Assembly (NCBI RefSeq): GCF_039595935.1
Contig: NZ_JBCNKR010000006.1
Coordinates: 186,001 to 250,000 of the forward strand
Source of the DNA: Flavobacterium sp.
GTDB lineage: Bacteria > Bacteroidota > Bacteroidia > Flavobacteriales > Flavobacteriaceae
Reading direction: 5' to 3'
Length of the DNA stretch: 64,000 nucleotides
The notes under the pieces were generated by a model. The model had not been told where the DNA came from. It saw nothing but the letters and a program-made list of their open reading frames with translations, and made no database searches. A program made the position numbers and the translations under genes. Positions 1 through 9,349 of this stretch are shown here, in pieces. Position 1 is the first letter of the stretch, and every line of letters starts with the position of its first letter.

Positions 1-864
1 AAATTAAATTACATGATTTATCCGAGAGTTTTTGCCTTGTCAGAAATTGCGTGGACAGAACCTCAGAATAAAAATTACAATAGTTTTATTTTGAATCAGA
101 TTCCACATCATTTAGAAAAACTGGAATCTCAAAAAAGGATGTATAAAGTTCCAATTCCCTTTGGTTCAGAAGAAACAGCTTTAATTGCTTCAAAATATAT
201 TTTAAATTTAAAACCAACAATTAAAAACGGACAGATTTTCTACACAATTGATGGTTACAATCCAGATGAAACGGCTGAACTTTACACAAAACCTGTAACG
301 ATACATATTCCAAAAGGCGAATTCAGAATTATCAAAACCGTTCAAATTAGTCCGAGCGGCAGAAAAAGCTCGATCAGCAAAATATTGGTTAGAAATCCGG
401 AATTGAAACCAGCTTTGGCAGTAAAGCCAACCAAAAAAGGTTTAAAGTTCGATTATTTTACGGGAACATTATTTCAGCAGGTTCAGGATTTGGAATTGGC
501 AAAACCAGTTAATTCAGGCATTTTTGAAGGCAAAATAAGCAGTGAAAAATGGAAAACAAAATTAGAGCGTTATATCGGTTTAAAATTTGACGGATACATC
601 TTTATCCCAGAAACAGCAAATTATACAATTTCGACGCTTTCAGACGACGGATCTAAGCTTTTTATAGATAATGAACTTGTTGTGAATAATGACGGCATTC
701 ATTGGCTTAATGAAGCTTATGGAGTTGTTAAACTCGAAAAAGGTTTTCATAAACTCAATATCAGTTATTTTGATCAAATTGGAGGTACTACTTTAAATTG
801 TTTTATTCAGCAGGAAGGAAAAGAAAAACAGGAAATCAGCGAATCGCAGTTGTTTTATGAATAA
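1..864 (+). CDS. Beta-N-acetylhexosaminidase (GH20), C-terminal part
   Basis: The reading frame is open from base 1, so this is the 3' part of a gene that starts before the window. The first visible residues (YPRVFALSEIAW) match the end of the GH20 catalytic barrel, where the YPR...AEVAW pattern is typical. A chitobiase/hexosaminidase C-terminal Fn3-like domain follows (FYTIDGYNPDE...YTKPV, about visible residues 70-125), then a PA14 domain (about 155-280, with SDDGSKLFIDN) likely to bind glycans. The enzyme would release terminal GlcNAc or GalNAc from glycans or chitin fragments, probably at the cell surface or in the periplasm. The catalytic Asp-Glu pair and signal peptide lie outside the window. 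It converges with the next gene, with only two bases between the stop codons. Confidence 0.85.
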   Translation, partial: KLNYMIYPRVFALSEIAWTEPQNKNYNSFILNQIPHHLEKLESQKRMYKVPIPFGSEETALIASKYILNLKPTIKNGQIFYTIDGYNPDETAELYTKPVTIHIPKGEFRIIKTVQISPSGRKSSISKILVRNPELKPALAVKPTKKGLKFDYFTGTLFQQVQDLELAKPVNSGIFEGKISSEKWKTKLERYIGLKFDGYIFIPETANYTISTLSDDGSKLFIDNELVVNNDGIHWLNEAYGVVKLEKGFHKLNISYFDQIGGTTLNCFIQQEGKEKQEISESQLFYE

Positions 865-866
865 CA

Positions 867-1271
867 TTAAAATTTACTGATTGCTATTTTAATGATTTTT
901 ACTAATACAGAAATGAATATTAAAAATGGCAGAAAATAACCCGGCAGTAAAAGTATGATCCAGCCGTCTCCGTTATGAGGTTTTCCATATTTACCGCAGA
1001 TAAAAATCAAAACTGCCCAGAAAATAAATTGTGCTATTGACAGTAAAAACCAATGCAATACAAACTGCCAATAATCATTAGCAAAAAACGAAAGTAGAAA
1101 ACTAAAAATAATACATCCGGCATAAACATAGGAACCGTATTTTACCATTGCCGGCTCAGAAAACCAACTAATTAAAAGTATAAACAGCAACGAAGCTGAT
1201 GTAACAGTCAATTGATAATACAGATAATTGCTGTTGGTAAAAAATGATGCATTAAAATTATTAATATCCAT
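867..1271 (-). CDS. Hypothetical small integral membrane protein
   Basis: A 134-residue protein that I do not recognise. It has four hydrophobic segments (about residues 20-37, 45-65, 70-92 and 103-128), short polar loops, and an N-terminus lacking a cleavable signal. That makes it a four-helix inner-membrane protein. No catalytic motif is visible. It stands alone on the minus strand and converges with the hexosaminidase gene. The start ATG at 1271 is the first in frame. The open frame over an extended hydrophobic pattern supports a real gene; function is unknown. Confidence 0.6.
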   Translation of the reverse strand: MDINNFNASFFTNSNYLYYQLTVTSASLLFILLISWFSEPAMVKYGSYVYAGCIIFSFLLSFFANDYWQFVLHWFLLSIAQFIFWAVLIFICGKYGKPHNGDGWIILLLPGYFLPFLIFISVLVKIIKIAISKF

Positions 1272-1368
1272 TTTGATAATCTTCTGAAAATAAAATCAAA
1301 TGTATAATTCAGCATATTAGCCCGCATCATCATTTCTAATGAAATTAAATTGTTCTACGACCAAAACA

Positions 1369-1404
1369 AAAAACCGCATCCAAATTAATGAATGCGGTTT
1401 TTTT
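1369..1404 (-). terminator. Terminator of the sdhCAB operon
   Basis: Nine-base arms AAACCGCAT (1371-1379) and ATGCGGTTT (1392-1400) form a hairpin. On the minus strand it is followed by a T-rich run, 25-60 bases after the sdhB stop. The plus strand also ends in T residues, but no plus-strand gene precedes it. Confidence 0.8.
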
Positions 1405-1428
1405 AAATATACTAAATTGTTTTTGGTA

Positions 1429-2175
1429 TTAACCTTTCAAGCTCGCTGCTAAATATTCACGGTTCATACGTGCAATATTTTCAAGCGAAATCCCTTTTGG
1501 ACATTCGATTTCACAAGCTCCTGTATTTGTACAGTTACCGAAACCTTCTAAATCCATTTGGTGAACCATGTTTAATACACGGTCAGTTGCTTCTACTTTA
1601 CCTTGTGGTAATAATGCATACTGAGAAACTTTTGCAGAAACGAATAACATTGCTGAAGAGTTTTTACAAGTTGCAACACAAGCTCCACAACCGATACATG
1701 CAGCAGCATCAAATGATTTATCTGCATCGTCTTTTGGAATTGGAATAGCATTCGCGTCAATTGTGTTTCCTGAAGTGTTTACAGAGATAAATCCTCCAGC
1801 ATGCTGGATTCTGTCAAAAGAACTTCTGTCAACAACTAAGTCTTTAATTACAGGGAAAGCTTTTGCTCTAAATGGCTCAATAAAAATCGTATCGCCATCT
1901 TTAAACATACGCATGTGTAACTGACAAGTTGTAACACCTCTGTCTGGTCCGTGCGCTTCTCCGTTGATGAATAAAGAACACATTCCGCAGATTCCTTCAC
2001 GACAATCATGATCAAATGCTACTGGCTCTTCTCCTTTGTTGATTAAACCTTCGTTAAGAACGTCTAACATTTCAAGGAAAGACATGTCTGGTTCGATTCC
2101 ATCGATAGGATATTCTACAATCCCTCCTTTATCTTGAGCGTTTTTTTGACGCCATATTTTTAATGTAAGTTTCAT
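1429..2175 (-). CDS. sdhB: Succinate dehydrogenase iron-sulfur subunit
   Basis: The 248-residue SdhB passes electrons from the flavin of SdhA to the membrane cytochrome and quinone. The N-terminal ferredoxin-like domain carries the [2Fe-2S] ligands Cys58, Cys63, Cys66 (CREGICGMC) and Cys84. The C-terminal domain carries two further cluster motifs: [11 protein letters not shown] at 160-170, and Cys215, Cys221 and Cys225 in [16 protein letters not shown]. All ligands are present. It is the last gene of sdhC-sdhA-sdhB, separated from sdhA by 95 bases that hold a repeated AAAGTC word element. A terminator follows. It acts at the inner face of the cytoplasmic membrane in the TCA cycle and respiratory chain. 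Confidence 0.97.
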   Translation of the reverse strand: MKLTLKIWRQKNAQDKGGIVEYPIDGIEPDMSFLEMLDVLNEGLINKGEEPVAFDHDCREGICGMCSLFINGEAHGPDRGVTTCQLHMRMFKDGDTIFIEPFRAKAFPVIKDLVVDRSSFDRIQHAGGFISVNTSGNTIDANAIPIPKDDADKSFDAAACIGCGACVATCKNSSAMLFVSAKVSQYALLPQGKVEATDRVLNMVHQMDLEGFGNCTNTGACEIECPKGISLENIARMNREYLAASLKG

Positions 2176-2184
2176 ACCTTTTTC

Positions 2185-2262
2185 GTTTGAAAGTCATAAA
2201 GTCGAAAGTCGAAAGTCGCTTGGCACATTTTGCCTTTTGACTTTAAGACTTTGGGCTTTCGA
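2185..2262. repeat. AAAGTC/GACTTT word element between sdhA and sdhB
   Basis: The spacer has GAAAGTC-type words on the left (2190-2218: three near-tandem copies of AAAGTCGA) and GACTTT-type words on the right (2237-2262: GACTTTAAGACTTT, then CTTTCGAC). The arms can pair around a GCTTGGCACATTTTGCC centre. A closely similar right half (TTTTGACTTTAGACCTTTGACTTTCGAC) lies between porZ and recO near 27570-27597. Confidence 0.6.
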
Positions 2263-2270
2263 CCAAATTC

Positions 2271-4271
2271 TTATTTATAACTTCTTTGAACTAATTTAAT
2301 GTTTTCGTAATTAAGAGGTTCTTTGTGTAATACGGCATCACTTGGTTTTCCTTTGTATTCCCAAGCGGCAACGTATGCAAAGTTTTCGTCATCACGAAGT
2401 GCTTCTCCTTCTTCTGTTTGATATTCCTCACGGAAGTGACCTCCACAAGATTCGTTACGGTGTAAAGCATCTTTCGCAAACAATTCTCCTAACTCTAAGA
2501 AATCGGCAACACGAGTCGCTTTTTCTAATTCCTGATTAAATTCGTAAGCGCTTCCAGGAACTTTTACATCTTTATAAAACTCTTCACGTAAAGCAGCAAT
2601 TTCTTCGATAGCCTCAGTTAAACCTTTAGCATTACGAGCCATACCTACTTTATTCCACATAATTTTTCCAAGTTTTTTGTGGAAATAATCTACAGAATGT
2701 TTACCGTTGTTGTTGATAAATTTGTTGATTTGATCTACAACCGCTTTTTCAGCTTCAACGAATTCTGGTAAGTCTGTAGAAATTGGTCCCATTTTAATAT
2801 CCGGAGCTAAATAATCTCCGATAGTATAAGGCAATACGAAATATCCATCAGCTAAACCTTGCATCAAAGCAGAAGCTCCAAGTCTGTTTGCTCCGTGGTC
2901 AGAGAAGTTAGATTCTCCAATTGAGAAACATCCAGGAATTGTAGTCATTAAGTTATAATCAACCCAAGTTCCACCCATTGTATAGTGAACCGCAGGGTAA
3001 ATCATCATTGGTGTTACATAAGGATCTTCGTCAACAATTTTCAAGTACATTTGGAATAAGTTTCCGTATTTACTTTTTACGATATCAGTTCCTAATTTAG
3101 TAACTAAAGCTTTGTCATTTTCATTCAAACCTTTTACGTGAGCAGCTTCTTTTCCGTAACGTTCGATAGCGGCAGCGAAATCTAAATAAACCGCTTCTCC
3201 AGTTTTGTTAACTCCAAAACCAGCATCGCATCTTTCTTTAGCCGCACGAGACGCAACGTCACGAGGCACTAAGTTACCAAAAGCAGGATATCTTCTTTCT
3301 AAGAAATAATCTCTTTCGTCTTCAGATAAATCAATTGCTTTTTTCTTTCCTTCACGAATTGCCTGAGCATCTTCTAATTTTTTAGGTACCCAAATACGAC
3401 CGTCATTACGTAAAGACTCTGACATCAAAGTCAGTTTTGACTGGTGATCTCCTGAAACCGGAATACATGTTGGGTGAATTTGCGTATAACAAGGATTTGC
3501 GAAAAATGCTCCTTTTTTATGAATTTTCCAAGCTGCTGTTGCGTTACTTCCCATAGCATTTGTTGAAAGGAAAAACACGTTTCCGTATCCTCCAGAACCA
3601 ATTACTACCGCGTGAGCAGAATGTCTTTCTATTTCTCCAGTGATTAAGTTACGAGCGATAATACCTCTCGCTTTTCCGTTCACGATTACAATGTCAAGCA
3701 TTTCGTGACGGTTGTACATTTTGATTTTTCCACGACCAATCTGGCGGTTCATTGCAGAATAAGCTCCTAGCAATAATTGTTGTCCAGTTTGTCCTTGTGC
3801 GTAAAATGTACGAGAAACCAAAGTTCCTCCAAAAGAACGGTTATCTAAAAGTCCGCCATATTCACGAGCCAATGGCACCCCTTGAGCCACACACTGGTCA
3901 ATAATGTTAGCAGAAACTTCAGCCAAACGGTGAACGTTTGCCTCACGTGCACGGTAGTCACCACCTTTTACAGTATCATAGAACAATCTGTAAACTGAGT
4001 CACCGTCACCTTTATAATTTTTTGCAGCGTTGATACCTCCTTGTGCAGCGATAGAGTGTGCACGACGTGGAGAATCTTGGAAGCAGAATGCTTTTACGTT
4101 ATATCCTAACTCAGCCAAAGTAGCCGCAGCCGAACCTCCAGCCAAACCTGTACCAACTACAATAATATCAAGATTACGTTTGTTAGCAGGGTTTACTAAA
4201 TTAATATGATCTTTATAATTTGTCCATTTGTCCGCTATAGGACCATTTGGAATTTTTGAATCTAATGCCAT
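2271..4271 (-). CDS. sdhA: Succinate dehydrogenase flavoprotein subunit
   Basis: The 666-residue SdhA oxidises succinate to fumarate with covalently bound FAD. The N-terminal dinucleotide fold shows [13 protein letters not shown] (about 40-52). His72 in [11 protein letters not shown] matches the histidine that carries FAD in this family, and the capping and C-terminal helical domains follow in order. Length fits the long form found with SdhC of the b558 type (Bacteroidota, epsilon-proteobacteria, Bacillus-like complexes). It lies 11 bases after sdhC, so the two are surely cotranscribed and probably translationally coupled. Confidence 0.97.
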   Translation of the reverse strand: MALDSKIPNGPIADKWTNYKDHINLVNPANKRNLDIIVVGTGLAGGSAAATLAELGYNVKAFCFQDSPRRAHSIAAQGGINAAKNYKGDGDSVYRLFYDTVKGGDYRAREANVHRLAEVSANIIDQCVAQGVPLAREYGGLLDNRSFGGTLVSRTFYAQGQTGQQLLLGAYSAMNRQIGRGKIKMYNRHEMLDIVIVNGKARGIIARNLITGEIERHSAHAVVIGSGGYGNVFFLSTNAMGSNATAAWKIHKKGAFFANPCYTQIHPTCIPVSGDHQSKLTLMSESLRNDGRIWVPKKLEDAQAIREGKKKAIDLSEDERDYFLERRYPAFGNLVPRDVASRAAKERCDAGFGVNKTGEAVYLDFAAAIERYGKEAAHVKGLNENDKALVTKLGTDIVKSKYGNLFQMYLKIVDEDPYVTPMMIYPAVHYTMGGTWVDYNLMTTIPGCFSIGESNFSDHGANRLGASALMQGLADGYFVLPYTIGDYLAPDIKMGPISTDLPEFVEAEKAVVDQINKFINNNGKHSVDYFHKKLGKIMWNKVGMARNAKGLTEAIEEIAALREEFYKDVKVPGSAYEFNQELEKATRVADFLELGELFAKDALHRNESCGGHFREEYQTEEGEALRDDENFAYVAAWEYKGKPSDAVLHKEPLNYENIKLVQRSYK

Positions 4272-4282
4272 TATAATTGATA

Positions 4283-4948
4283 TTAATTATTGAAATGATG
4301 AAATAAAGCGATAATTACGAAAGCTGCCGGAACTACAACTGCAAACCAGTAACCTACTTTCGCTAAAAATCTAGAGTATTTGTTGTGCATCCCTACTGAT
4401 TGAAGAGAAGATGCGAACCCGTGCCATAAGTGAAATCCTAAAAGGATGAAAGACACACAGTACAATGCTGTACGGATTGGGTCATGAAATTTGTGAACTA
4501 ACTCTCCATAATACCTTGTAGCATCTGGCGCTGTACCTGCTATATATTTATAGCTAACTTCAGGAAACCAGAAATCATAAAAGTGCAATCCTAAGAAAGC
4601 CAAAATAACCAATCCAGAAATAATCATATTTCTAGAACTCCAAGAAGCATTTGCCGCTCCGTTGTATTTTGCATAAGCAATTGGCCTTGCAGCGCTGTTT
4701 TGAGCAGTCAATACAAATCCCATTACGAAGTGAAAAATTACTCCGAATGCCAAAATTGGCTGCATTACATATTGTATCAGCGGATTGTATCCCATAAAGT
4801 GAGAAGCTTCGTTAAAAACATCTTCACTAATAATAGAAATGAAATTTAAGGAAACATGCAGCGCTAAAAACGTGATTAAGAATATTCCCGAAAGAGCCAT
4901 AGCTACTTTCTTTAAGATGGAAGCATTCAATAGTGCAGATTGTGCCAT
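4283..4948 (-). CDS. sdhC: Succinate dehydrogenase cytochrome b subunit (b558 type)
   Basis: The 221-residue membrane anchor has five hydrophobic helices (about 12-35, 60-85, 108-125, 158-178 and 192-216). Conserved histidines within them ([36 protein letters not shown]) are suited to bind two haems. There is no sdhD, as expected for the single-anchor type, where SdhC alone holds quinone and haem. It is the first gene of the operon; the start ATG at 4948 is followed closely by IlvA-like hydrophobic anchor sequence. A TAnnTTTG promoter element lies 34-41 bases upstream. Confidence 0.95.
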   Translation of the reverse strand: MAQSALLNASILKKVAMALSGIFLITFLALHVSLNFISIISEDVFNEASHFMGYNPLIQYVMQPILAFGVIFHFVMGFVLTAQNSAARPIAYAKYNGAANASWSSRNMIISGLVILAFLGLHFYDFWFPEVSYKYIAGTAPDATRYYGELVHKFHDPIRTALYCVSFILLGFHLWHGFASSLQSVGMHNKYSRFLAKVGYWFAVVVPAAFVIIALFHHFNN

Positions 4949-5269
4949 AAGTGTTTAAGTAGTTTGTTTTAAAAAATTAGACAAAAATAACTCAATTACA
5001 AAAGAACTACAACCATTTCGTTGTTATTTATAATGATTTTAAAGAGCCTTGAATTACATTATTGCAAATTATTTAAAAACAAGAAAATAGGATTTTTTCT
5101 CTCCGCATTTTAACTAAATCCTGATTTTTATATAATTACCAAATTGTTATTTTTTCCAGCTTTTTGATTTATTTTCCTCAAAAGTGGCTCAGAATTAAAT
5201 TTTAATCGGCTAAAGCTTCGATATTTTAGAAGCATAATTTTACCTTTATCGGCTTCAAAAAATAACAGA
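4949..5269. other. Divergent intergenic region sdhC / HMG-CoA synthase
   Basis: These 321 AT-rich bases separate two divergent genes. They hold the sdh promoter (4982-5012), a weak hairpin AGGATTT/AAATCCT (5089-5095 with 5116-5122), and TACCTTTA at 5241-5248, a near match to the -7 element, 29 bases before the HMG-CoA synthase start. No further ORF is credible. Confidence 0.5.
4982..5012 (-). promoter_or_regulatory. Putative promoter of sdhCAB
   Basis: Minus-strand TATTTTTG (complement of 4982-4989) fits the Bacteroidota -7 element TAnnTTTG. A TTG (complement of 5010-5012) lies 20 bases upstream, where the -33 element is expected. Confidence 0.5.
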
Positions 5270-6631
5270 ATGAAAACAGGAATTGATGCCATCGCTTTTG
5301 ATGTCGCAAACATACACTTACCCATAAAAACTTTGGCAGTTGCCAGAAATATCGAACCAGAAAAATTAGAAAAAGGTCTTGGATTATTAAAAATGACTTT
5401 TCCGGACGTTCATCAGGATGCAGTTGTTTTTGGAGCAAATGCTTTAACCAAGCTTATCATTGATAATAAAATTGACTTAAAAGAAATCAGCCGAATCTAT
5501 GTTGGCACCGAAAGCGGCGTCGACAGCTCGAAACCAATTGCTTCTTACTTAATTAGTTTAATTGAACAAAAATTTGGCGAAGATTCTTTAGCTGAATGTG
5601 ATGTTGTAGATTTTACTTTCGCTTGTATTGGCGGTGTAGACGCTTTGCAAAACTGTTTGGATTTCGTAAAATTAAATCCAACGAAAAAAGCAATCGTTGT
5701 TACTTCTGATTTTGCAAAATACGATTTAAATTCTGGCGGCGAATATACGCAGGGCGCTGGAGCTGTTGCGATGTTGATTTCTGCAAATCCAAAAATAATT
5801 GCTTTTGATGAAAATTGGGCAACCAGCACAAAAGGCGTTTTTGACTTTTTTAAACCGTACAGAACTATATCTAAAGAAGAAATCACAAAAAACACTAACA
5901 ACGATTCCTGGTTTGACAATTTAGAAGCCGAAATCGAAATCCACAAAGATCAACCAGTTTTTGACGGCCAATATTCAAATCAATGTTATATGGATCGTAC
6001 GCGCAATGCTTACTTTTCATTCAAAAAATTAAAAAACACAACCGAAACTTTATATAATACTTGGCACAGTATCGTGATGCATTTGCCATATTCTTTCCAG
6101 GGAAGAAGAATGTTGTCTGAAATCTACGCTTTAGACAGTGCCGAAAAAATTATTGCTGATGATATCGCGCCTGCAGATTATCAGACAAAAATTAAAGAAG
6201 TTGCTAAATCTGATGATTACAGAAGTTTTGTAACCGAGAAATTACAGCCTGCAGAATTGGCTTCGTCATTAATTGGAAATCTTTATACTGGTTCTATTTT
6301 TATGGGATTGTTATCGACTTTGGCTCATTTTTATGATACGAATAAAGAAGTTGCCGGAACTAAATTCGGTTTTCTAGCTTACGGAAGTGGATCGAAGTCT
6401 AAGGTTTTTGAAGGAACAATTCAGCCCGAATGGAAATCGGCTTTAGAAAACGTAAAACTTTTTGAAAATTTAGCAGAAAGCGTAGAAATTGATTTCAACA
6501 CTTACGAAAGTCTTCATAAAAAAGAACAAAAACAAAGTGTGAGAACTCCAAAAAATGAATGGGTTTTAGACCGAATTGAAAAAGAAATTCCAGTTTTGAT
6601 TGGAGCGAGATATTATAAATGGGTGGATTAA
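5270..6631 (+). CDS. Hydroxymethylglutaryl-CoA synthase
   Basis: A 453-residue thiolase-fold enzyme that condenses acetyl-CoA and acetoacetyl-CoA to HMG-CoA, the first committed step of the mevalonate route to isoprenoids (used by Flavobacteriaceae). Visible motifs are GTESGVD with the general acid/base Glu81, the nucleophile Cys119 in DFTFACIGGVDAL, and the C-terminal GSIFMGLLSTLAH and YGSGSKSKVFEG segments that shape the CoA site. Length is slightly above the roughly 390 residues of the staphylococcal enzyme and closer to the eukaryotic-like class. No other mevalonate gene is nearby. A strong terminator follows at 6681. Confidence 0.93.
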   Translation: MKTGIDAIAFDVANIHLPIKTLAVARNIEPEKLEKGLGLLKMTFPDVHQDAVVFGANALTKLIIDNKIDLKEISRIYVGTESGVDSSKPIASYLISLIEQKFGEDSLAECDVVDFTFACIGGVDALQNCLDFVKLNPTKKAIVVTSDFAKYDLNSGGEYTQGAGAVAMLISANPKIIAFDENWATSTKGVFDFFKPYRTISKEEITKNTNNDSWFDNLEAEIEIHKDQPVFDGQYSNQCYMDRTRNAYFSFKKLKNTTETLYNTWHSIVMHLPYSFQGRRMLSEIYALDSAEKIIADDIAPADYQTKIKEVAKSDDYRSFVTEKLQPAELASSLIGNLYTGSIFMGLLSTLAHFYDTNKEVAGTKFGFLAYGSGSKSKVFEGTIQPEWKSALENVKLFENLAESVEIDFNTYESLHKKEQKQSVRTPKNEWVLDRIEKEIPVLIGARYYKWVD

Positions 6632-6680
6632 TTTTTTTTTAAAATTTCAATAAAAAAATTCCAAATTCCAATAAATACAG

Positions 6681-6710
6681 AACCGAAGCGATTTGCTTCG
6701 GTTTTTTTTA
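6681..6710 (+). terminator. Terminator of HMG-CoA synthase gene
   Basis: Perfect 9-bp arms AACCGAAGC (6681-6689) and GCTTCGGTT (6695-6703) with loop GATTT, then a T run. An unpaired copy of the AATTCCAAATTCC word (about 6656-6670) precedes it. Confidence 0.9.
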
Positions 6711-6758
6711 TATAATTTTTCTAAAAGCACGGAATTATAGATCTCCAAGTTCTGCTAT

Positions 6759-7447
6759 CTATTCTATAATTAAAAAATCCTGTTGTAATCTCGCTTTCCG
6801 TTTCTCTTCCATTTCAGCACTAAAGAAAGCATCAATACTTATTTCATTATCTAATAATTGCCATACTTCATCTTGGGGAAAATGTTCAAGAATAAAATCA
6901 TTTGGATCATCTAAAAAATATCTGGCATTCCATAATTCCCCTTCTCCTTCATCAGTAATAATAGTTTGTCTTCCCCATGTCACGTCGATAAGTTCCCATT
7001 TATCATAAAGCTTTACCGCATTCCATGCATGATTTGTGTCACTTAGTTTTTCGCCTTTATACCCATATCCTTTAGCATAACCAGTAATTACAGCAGATTT
7101 TATTTTGGCAATATCACAAATTGCTTTAAACAAATTCGCGTATCCGGAACAAACAGATTTTCTGTTTGTTAAAGTTGCAGCAGGAGAAACATCAATGTCC
7201 TTGTTATTAAAAAAGTATCCCAATCGTATTCTATATTTTCTATTATCCAAAAATAAATTCTTGCTAAAATTTCGGTTTTTGTTTTAGCGTTTTTCTTAAG
7301 ATAAAGGGCTAAAGATTCTACACTTGATGTTTCAGATTTCGGAACCTCTTTGACATATTTTTCTATCTCTTGAAAATTCTTAATCTGAGAATAACCAGAA
7401 ATTGAAATAAATAGAATCATTAATATTATAAGTTTGTTTGCCTTCAC
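6759..7447 (-). pseudogene. Transglutaminase-like secreted protein, frameshifted
   Basis: Two overlapping minus-strand frames join into one protein: 7447 to about 7209 (GTG start, signal peptide ending SGYSQ) and then about 7208 to 6759. The junction is a run of six A (7209-7214); seven would restore YDWDTFFNNKDIDVSPAATL. The second part holds the whole transglutaminase core triad: Cys in NRKSVCSGYANLF, His in TNHAWNAVKL, and Asp in WELIDVTWG. The family (Transglut_core, often cysteine protease-like in bacteria) acts in the periplasm or at the cell surface. Either a real single-base deletion, an assembly undercall, or less likely -1 frameshifting produces the split; the in-frame heptamer on the coding strand is T TTT TTA. 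A 7-base stretch is shared by both frames. Confidence 0.8.
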
Positions 7448-7567
7448 TTTTATTTTGTAGTTGTTTATATCAAGAGCGTTTTAAGAATAGCAATATACAA
7501 ATTCCCATAATTGAAATGATTTTCATTATCAACTTTATGTTAATCCGAGTTTTATGTAGGAGATTCA

Positions 7568-7632
7568 GGCGGTATCCATTTATGTAGCGAAGCATAATAA
7601 AAGATATAGCCGAAAGCCCGACCCGGAGGGGC
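7568..7632. repeat. GC-rich structured intergenic element
   Basis: A 65-base island much richer in G+C than its surroundings. GGC (7568-7570) and TATC (7573-7576) pair with GATA (7603-7606) and GCC (7609-7611). Inside, TTATG (7580-7584) pairs with CATAA (7593-7597) around TAGCGAAG. A second hairpin GCCC (7616-7619) with GGGC (7629-7632) follows. I recall similar GCCCGACCCGGAGGGGC-type intergenic sequences in other Flavobacteriia, but could not check. Confidence 0.5.
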
Positions 7633-7661
7633 ACGTCCAAATTAAGATTATGAGATTTTCT

Positions 7662-7700
7662 CAATATTGTCATTTCGAGGAAGAAGAAATGACAATATTG
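7662..7700. repeat. Perfect 15-bp inverted repeat
   Basis: CAATATTGTCATTTC (7662-7676) and GAAATGACAATATTG (7686-7700) are exact reverse complements around the 9-base loop GAGGAAGAA. No T run directly follows, so it looks like an intergenic palindromic repeat more than a normal terminator. Confidence 0.75.
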
Positions 7701-7839
7701 TGGTTAATATCAATTTTCAAAAATAAAAATCTGTTCAAATCTGTGTAAATCTGTGGCCAAAAAAACACCAAAAAAATAGAACCAAAACAAATAAGAAAAC
7801 TTTAATAAATCAATTATACGCCACTTATTCAAAAATCAC

Positions 7840-7847
7840 TAATTTTG
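7840..7847 (+). promoter_or_regulatory. Putative -7 element of pepP
   Basis: TAATTTTG matches TAnnTTTG, 29 bases before the ATG. No clear -33 TTTG is present, so this is a partial match. Confidence 0.4.
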
Positions 7848-7875
7848 AAATTCGAAGTTCAAAAACGAAATAATT

Positions 7876-9168
7876 ATGAAATATCATCAAATAAACAGCG
7901 CTCTTTTTGTAAAAAACCGCAAAAAATTCATGGCAGAAATGAAACCAAATTCAGTTGCCGTGTTCAATTCAAATGACATTTACCCAATTAGTGCCGATAG
8001 TACTTTACCATTTGCGCAACACAGAGATATTTTTTATCTGAGCGGTGTAGATCAGGAAGAAAGTGTTTTGCTTTTGTTTCCGGATGCGCCTTACGAAAGT
8101 CAAAAAGAAATTCTTTTTTTAAGAGAAACTAATGATCATATAGCAGTTTGGGAAGGTGAAAAACTGACTAAAGAACGTGCATTTCAGGTTTCTGGAATTA
8201 GAACAGTTTATTGGTTACAGGATTTTCATAAAATTTTGAACGAGATGATGACGTATGCCGATACGATGTACATCAACACAAATGAACATTACCGCGCAAC
8301 TGTTGAAGTAGAAACTCGCGAAGCGCGTTTTGTAAAATGGTGGAAAGAACGTTATCCTGCACACAACGTTGCGAAAAGTAATCCAATTTTACAACGCATT
8401 CGTTCAGTAAAAGAAAGCGAAGAAATCGATTTGATTCAGCACGCATGTGATATTACAGAAAAAGGTTTCCGCAGATTATTAGGATTCGTAAAACCAAATG
8501 TTACCGAATATGAAGTTGAAGCCGAATTGGCTCACGAATTCATCCGTAACCGTTCTAAAGGTTTTGCTTATACCCCAATTATTGCTTCAGGAAACAATGC
8601 AAATGTTTTACATTATATCGAAAACAATCAGCAATGTAAAGACGGTGATTTATTATTATTAGACGTTGCTGCTGAATATGCAAACTATTCAAGCGACATG
8701 ACAAGAACAATTCCGGTTTCTGGTCGTTTTACAGATCGTCAGAAAGCGGTTTACAATGCCGTTTTGAGAGTAAAAAACGAAGCTACAAAAATGCTTACGC
8801 CAGGAACACTTTGGAAACAATATCATGTTGAAGTTGGTAAAATTATGACTTCTGAATTGCTTGGTTTAGGCTTAATTGACAAAGCCGATGTTCAGAACGA
8901 AAATCCGGAATGGCCGGCTTACAAAAAATATTTCATGCACGGAACTTCTCACCACATGGGACTTGACACGCATGATTACGGATTGCTTCACGAACCAATG
9001 AAACCAAATATGGTTTTCACAGTTGAACCGGGAATTTACATTCCGGCAGAAAAATTCGGAATCCGTTTAGAAGATAATGTTGTGGTTCAAGAAAAAGGAG
9101 AACCTTTTAACTTAATGCGCAATATTCCGGTTGAAGCTGATGAAATTGAAAGCTTGATGAATTCTTAA
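7876..9168 (+). CDS. pepP: Xaa-Pro aminopeptidase (M24B)
   Basis: A 430-residue metallopeptidase that removes an N-terminal residue preceding proline; cytoplasmic. The AMP_N domain covers about residues 1-150 (FYLSGVDQEESVLLLFP). The pita-bread catalytic domain covers about 175-425. Metal-ligand motifs are present in order: LLLDVAAEYANYSSDMTRTIPVSG (two Asp), HGTSHHMGLDTHD (His), VEPGIYIP (Glu) and IRLEDNVVV (Glu). It is a single-gene unit with its own promoter-like element and a strong terminator. Confidence 0.93.
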   Translation: MKYHQINSALFVKNRKKFMAEMKPNSVAVFNSNDIYPISADSTLPFAQHRDIFYLSGVDQEESVLLLFPDAPYESQKEILFLRETNDHIAVWEGEKLTKERAFQVSGIRTVYWLQDFHKILNEMMTYADTMYINTNEHYRATVEVETREARFVKWWKERYPAHNVAKSNPILQRIRSVKESEEIDLIQHACDITEKGFRRLLGFVKPNVTEYEVEAELAHEFIRNRSKGFAYTPIIASGNNANVLHYIENNQQCKDGDLLLLDVAAEYANYSSDMTRTIPVSGRFTDRQKAVYNAVLRVKNEATKMLTPGTLWKQYHVEVGKIMTSELLGLGLIDKADVQNENPEWPAYKKYFMHGTSHHMGLDTHDYGLLHEPMKPNMVFTVEPGIYIPAEKFGIRLEDNVVVQEKGEPFNLMRNIPVEADEIESLMNS

Positions 9169-9194
9169 CAGAAAACAGAATCAAGACTATAGAC

Positions 9195-9232
9195 AAAAGA
9201 CGGTTTCTTTGAATAGAAATCGTCTTTTTTTT
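9195..9232 (+). terminator. Terminator of pepP
   Basis: Arms AAAAGACG plus TTTCT (9195-9208) and AGAAA plus CGTCTTTT (9215-9228) pair, with one G-T wobble and loop TTGAAT, ending in a run of eight T. Confidence 0.9.
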
Positions 9233-9318
9233 AGTCAATGAGTCAATTAATTTGATCTCAATTGCTTATTATTTTTAACTGAAACGAACTTATATTTCTT
9301 ATATGGTTTTGCCTTTTT

Positions 9319-9326
9319 TATCTTTG
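9319..9326 (+). promoter_or_regulatory. Putative -7 element of the alpha/beta hydrolase gene
   Basis: TATCTTTG followed by CAC is a classic flavobacterial -7 sequence, 24 bases before the TTG start. Confidence 0.5.
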
Positions 9327-9349
9327 CACTTTACATTAAAAAACCTGTT

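Larger units (their letters stand above)
7448..7875. other. Gene-free stretch with stacked structured repeats
   Basis: No credible gene lies between the transglutaminase-like gene and pepP. The stretch holds a GC-rich structured element (7568-7632), a perfect 15-bp inverted repeat (7662-7700), a half word AAATCTGTGGC (about 7744-7754, like one arm of 36678-36725) and the pepP promoter (7840-7847). The 67-codon minus-strand frame at 7470-7673 runs through the structured repeats and is judged spurious. Confidence 0.6.

Noticed and set aside
1470..1748. Plus-strand frame opposite sdhB
   Set aside because: Antisense shadow of a clearly coding gene; composition is not protein-like.
5089..5122. 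AGGATTT/AAATCCT pair in the sdh divergent gap
   Set aside because: Only seven pairs with a 20-base loop; within chance for AT-rich DNA.
7470..7673. 67-codon minus-strand frame upstream of the transglutaminase-like gene
   Set aside because: It runs through the GC-rich structured element and the 15-bp inverted repeat, with no domain and no start signal.
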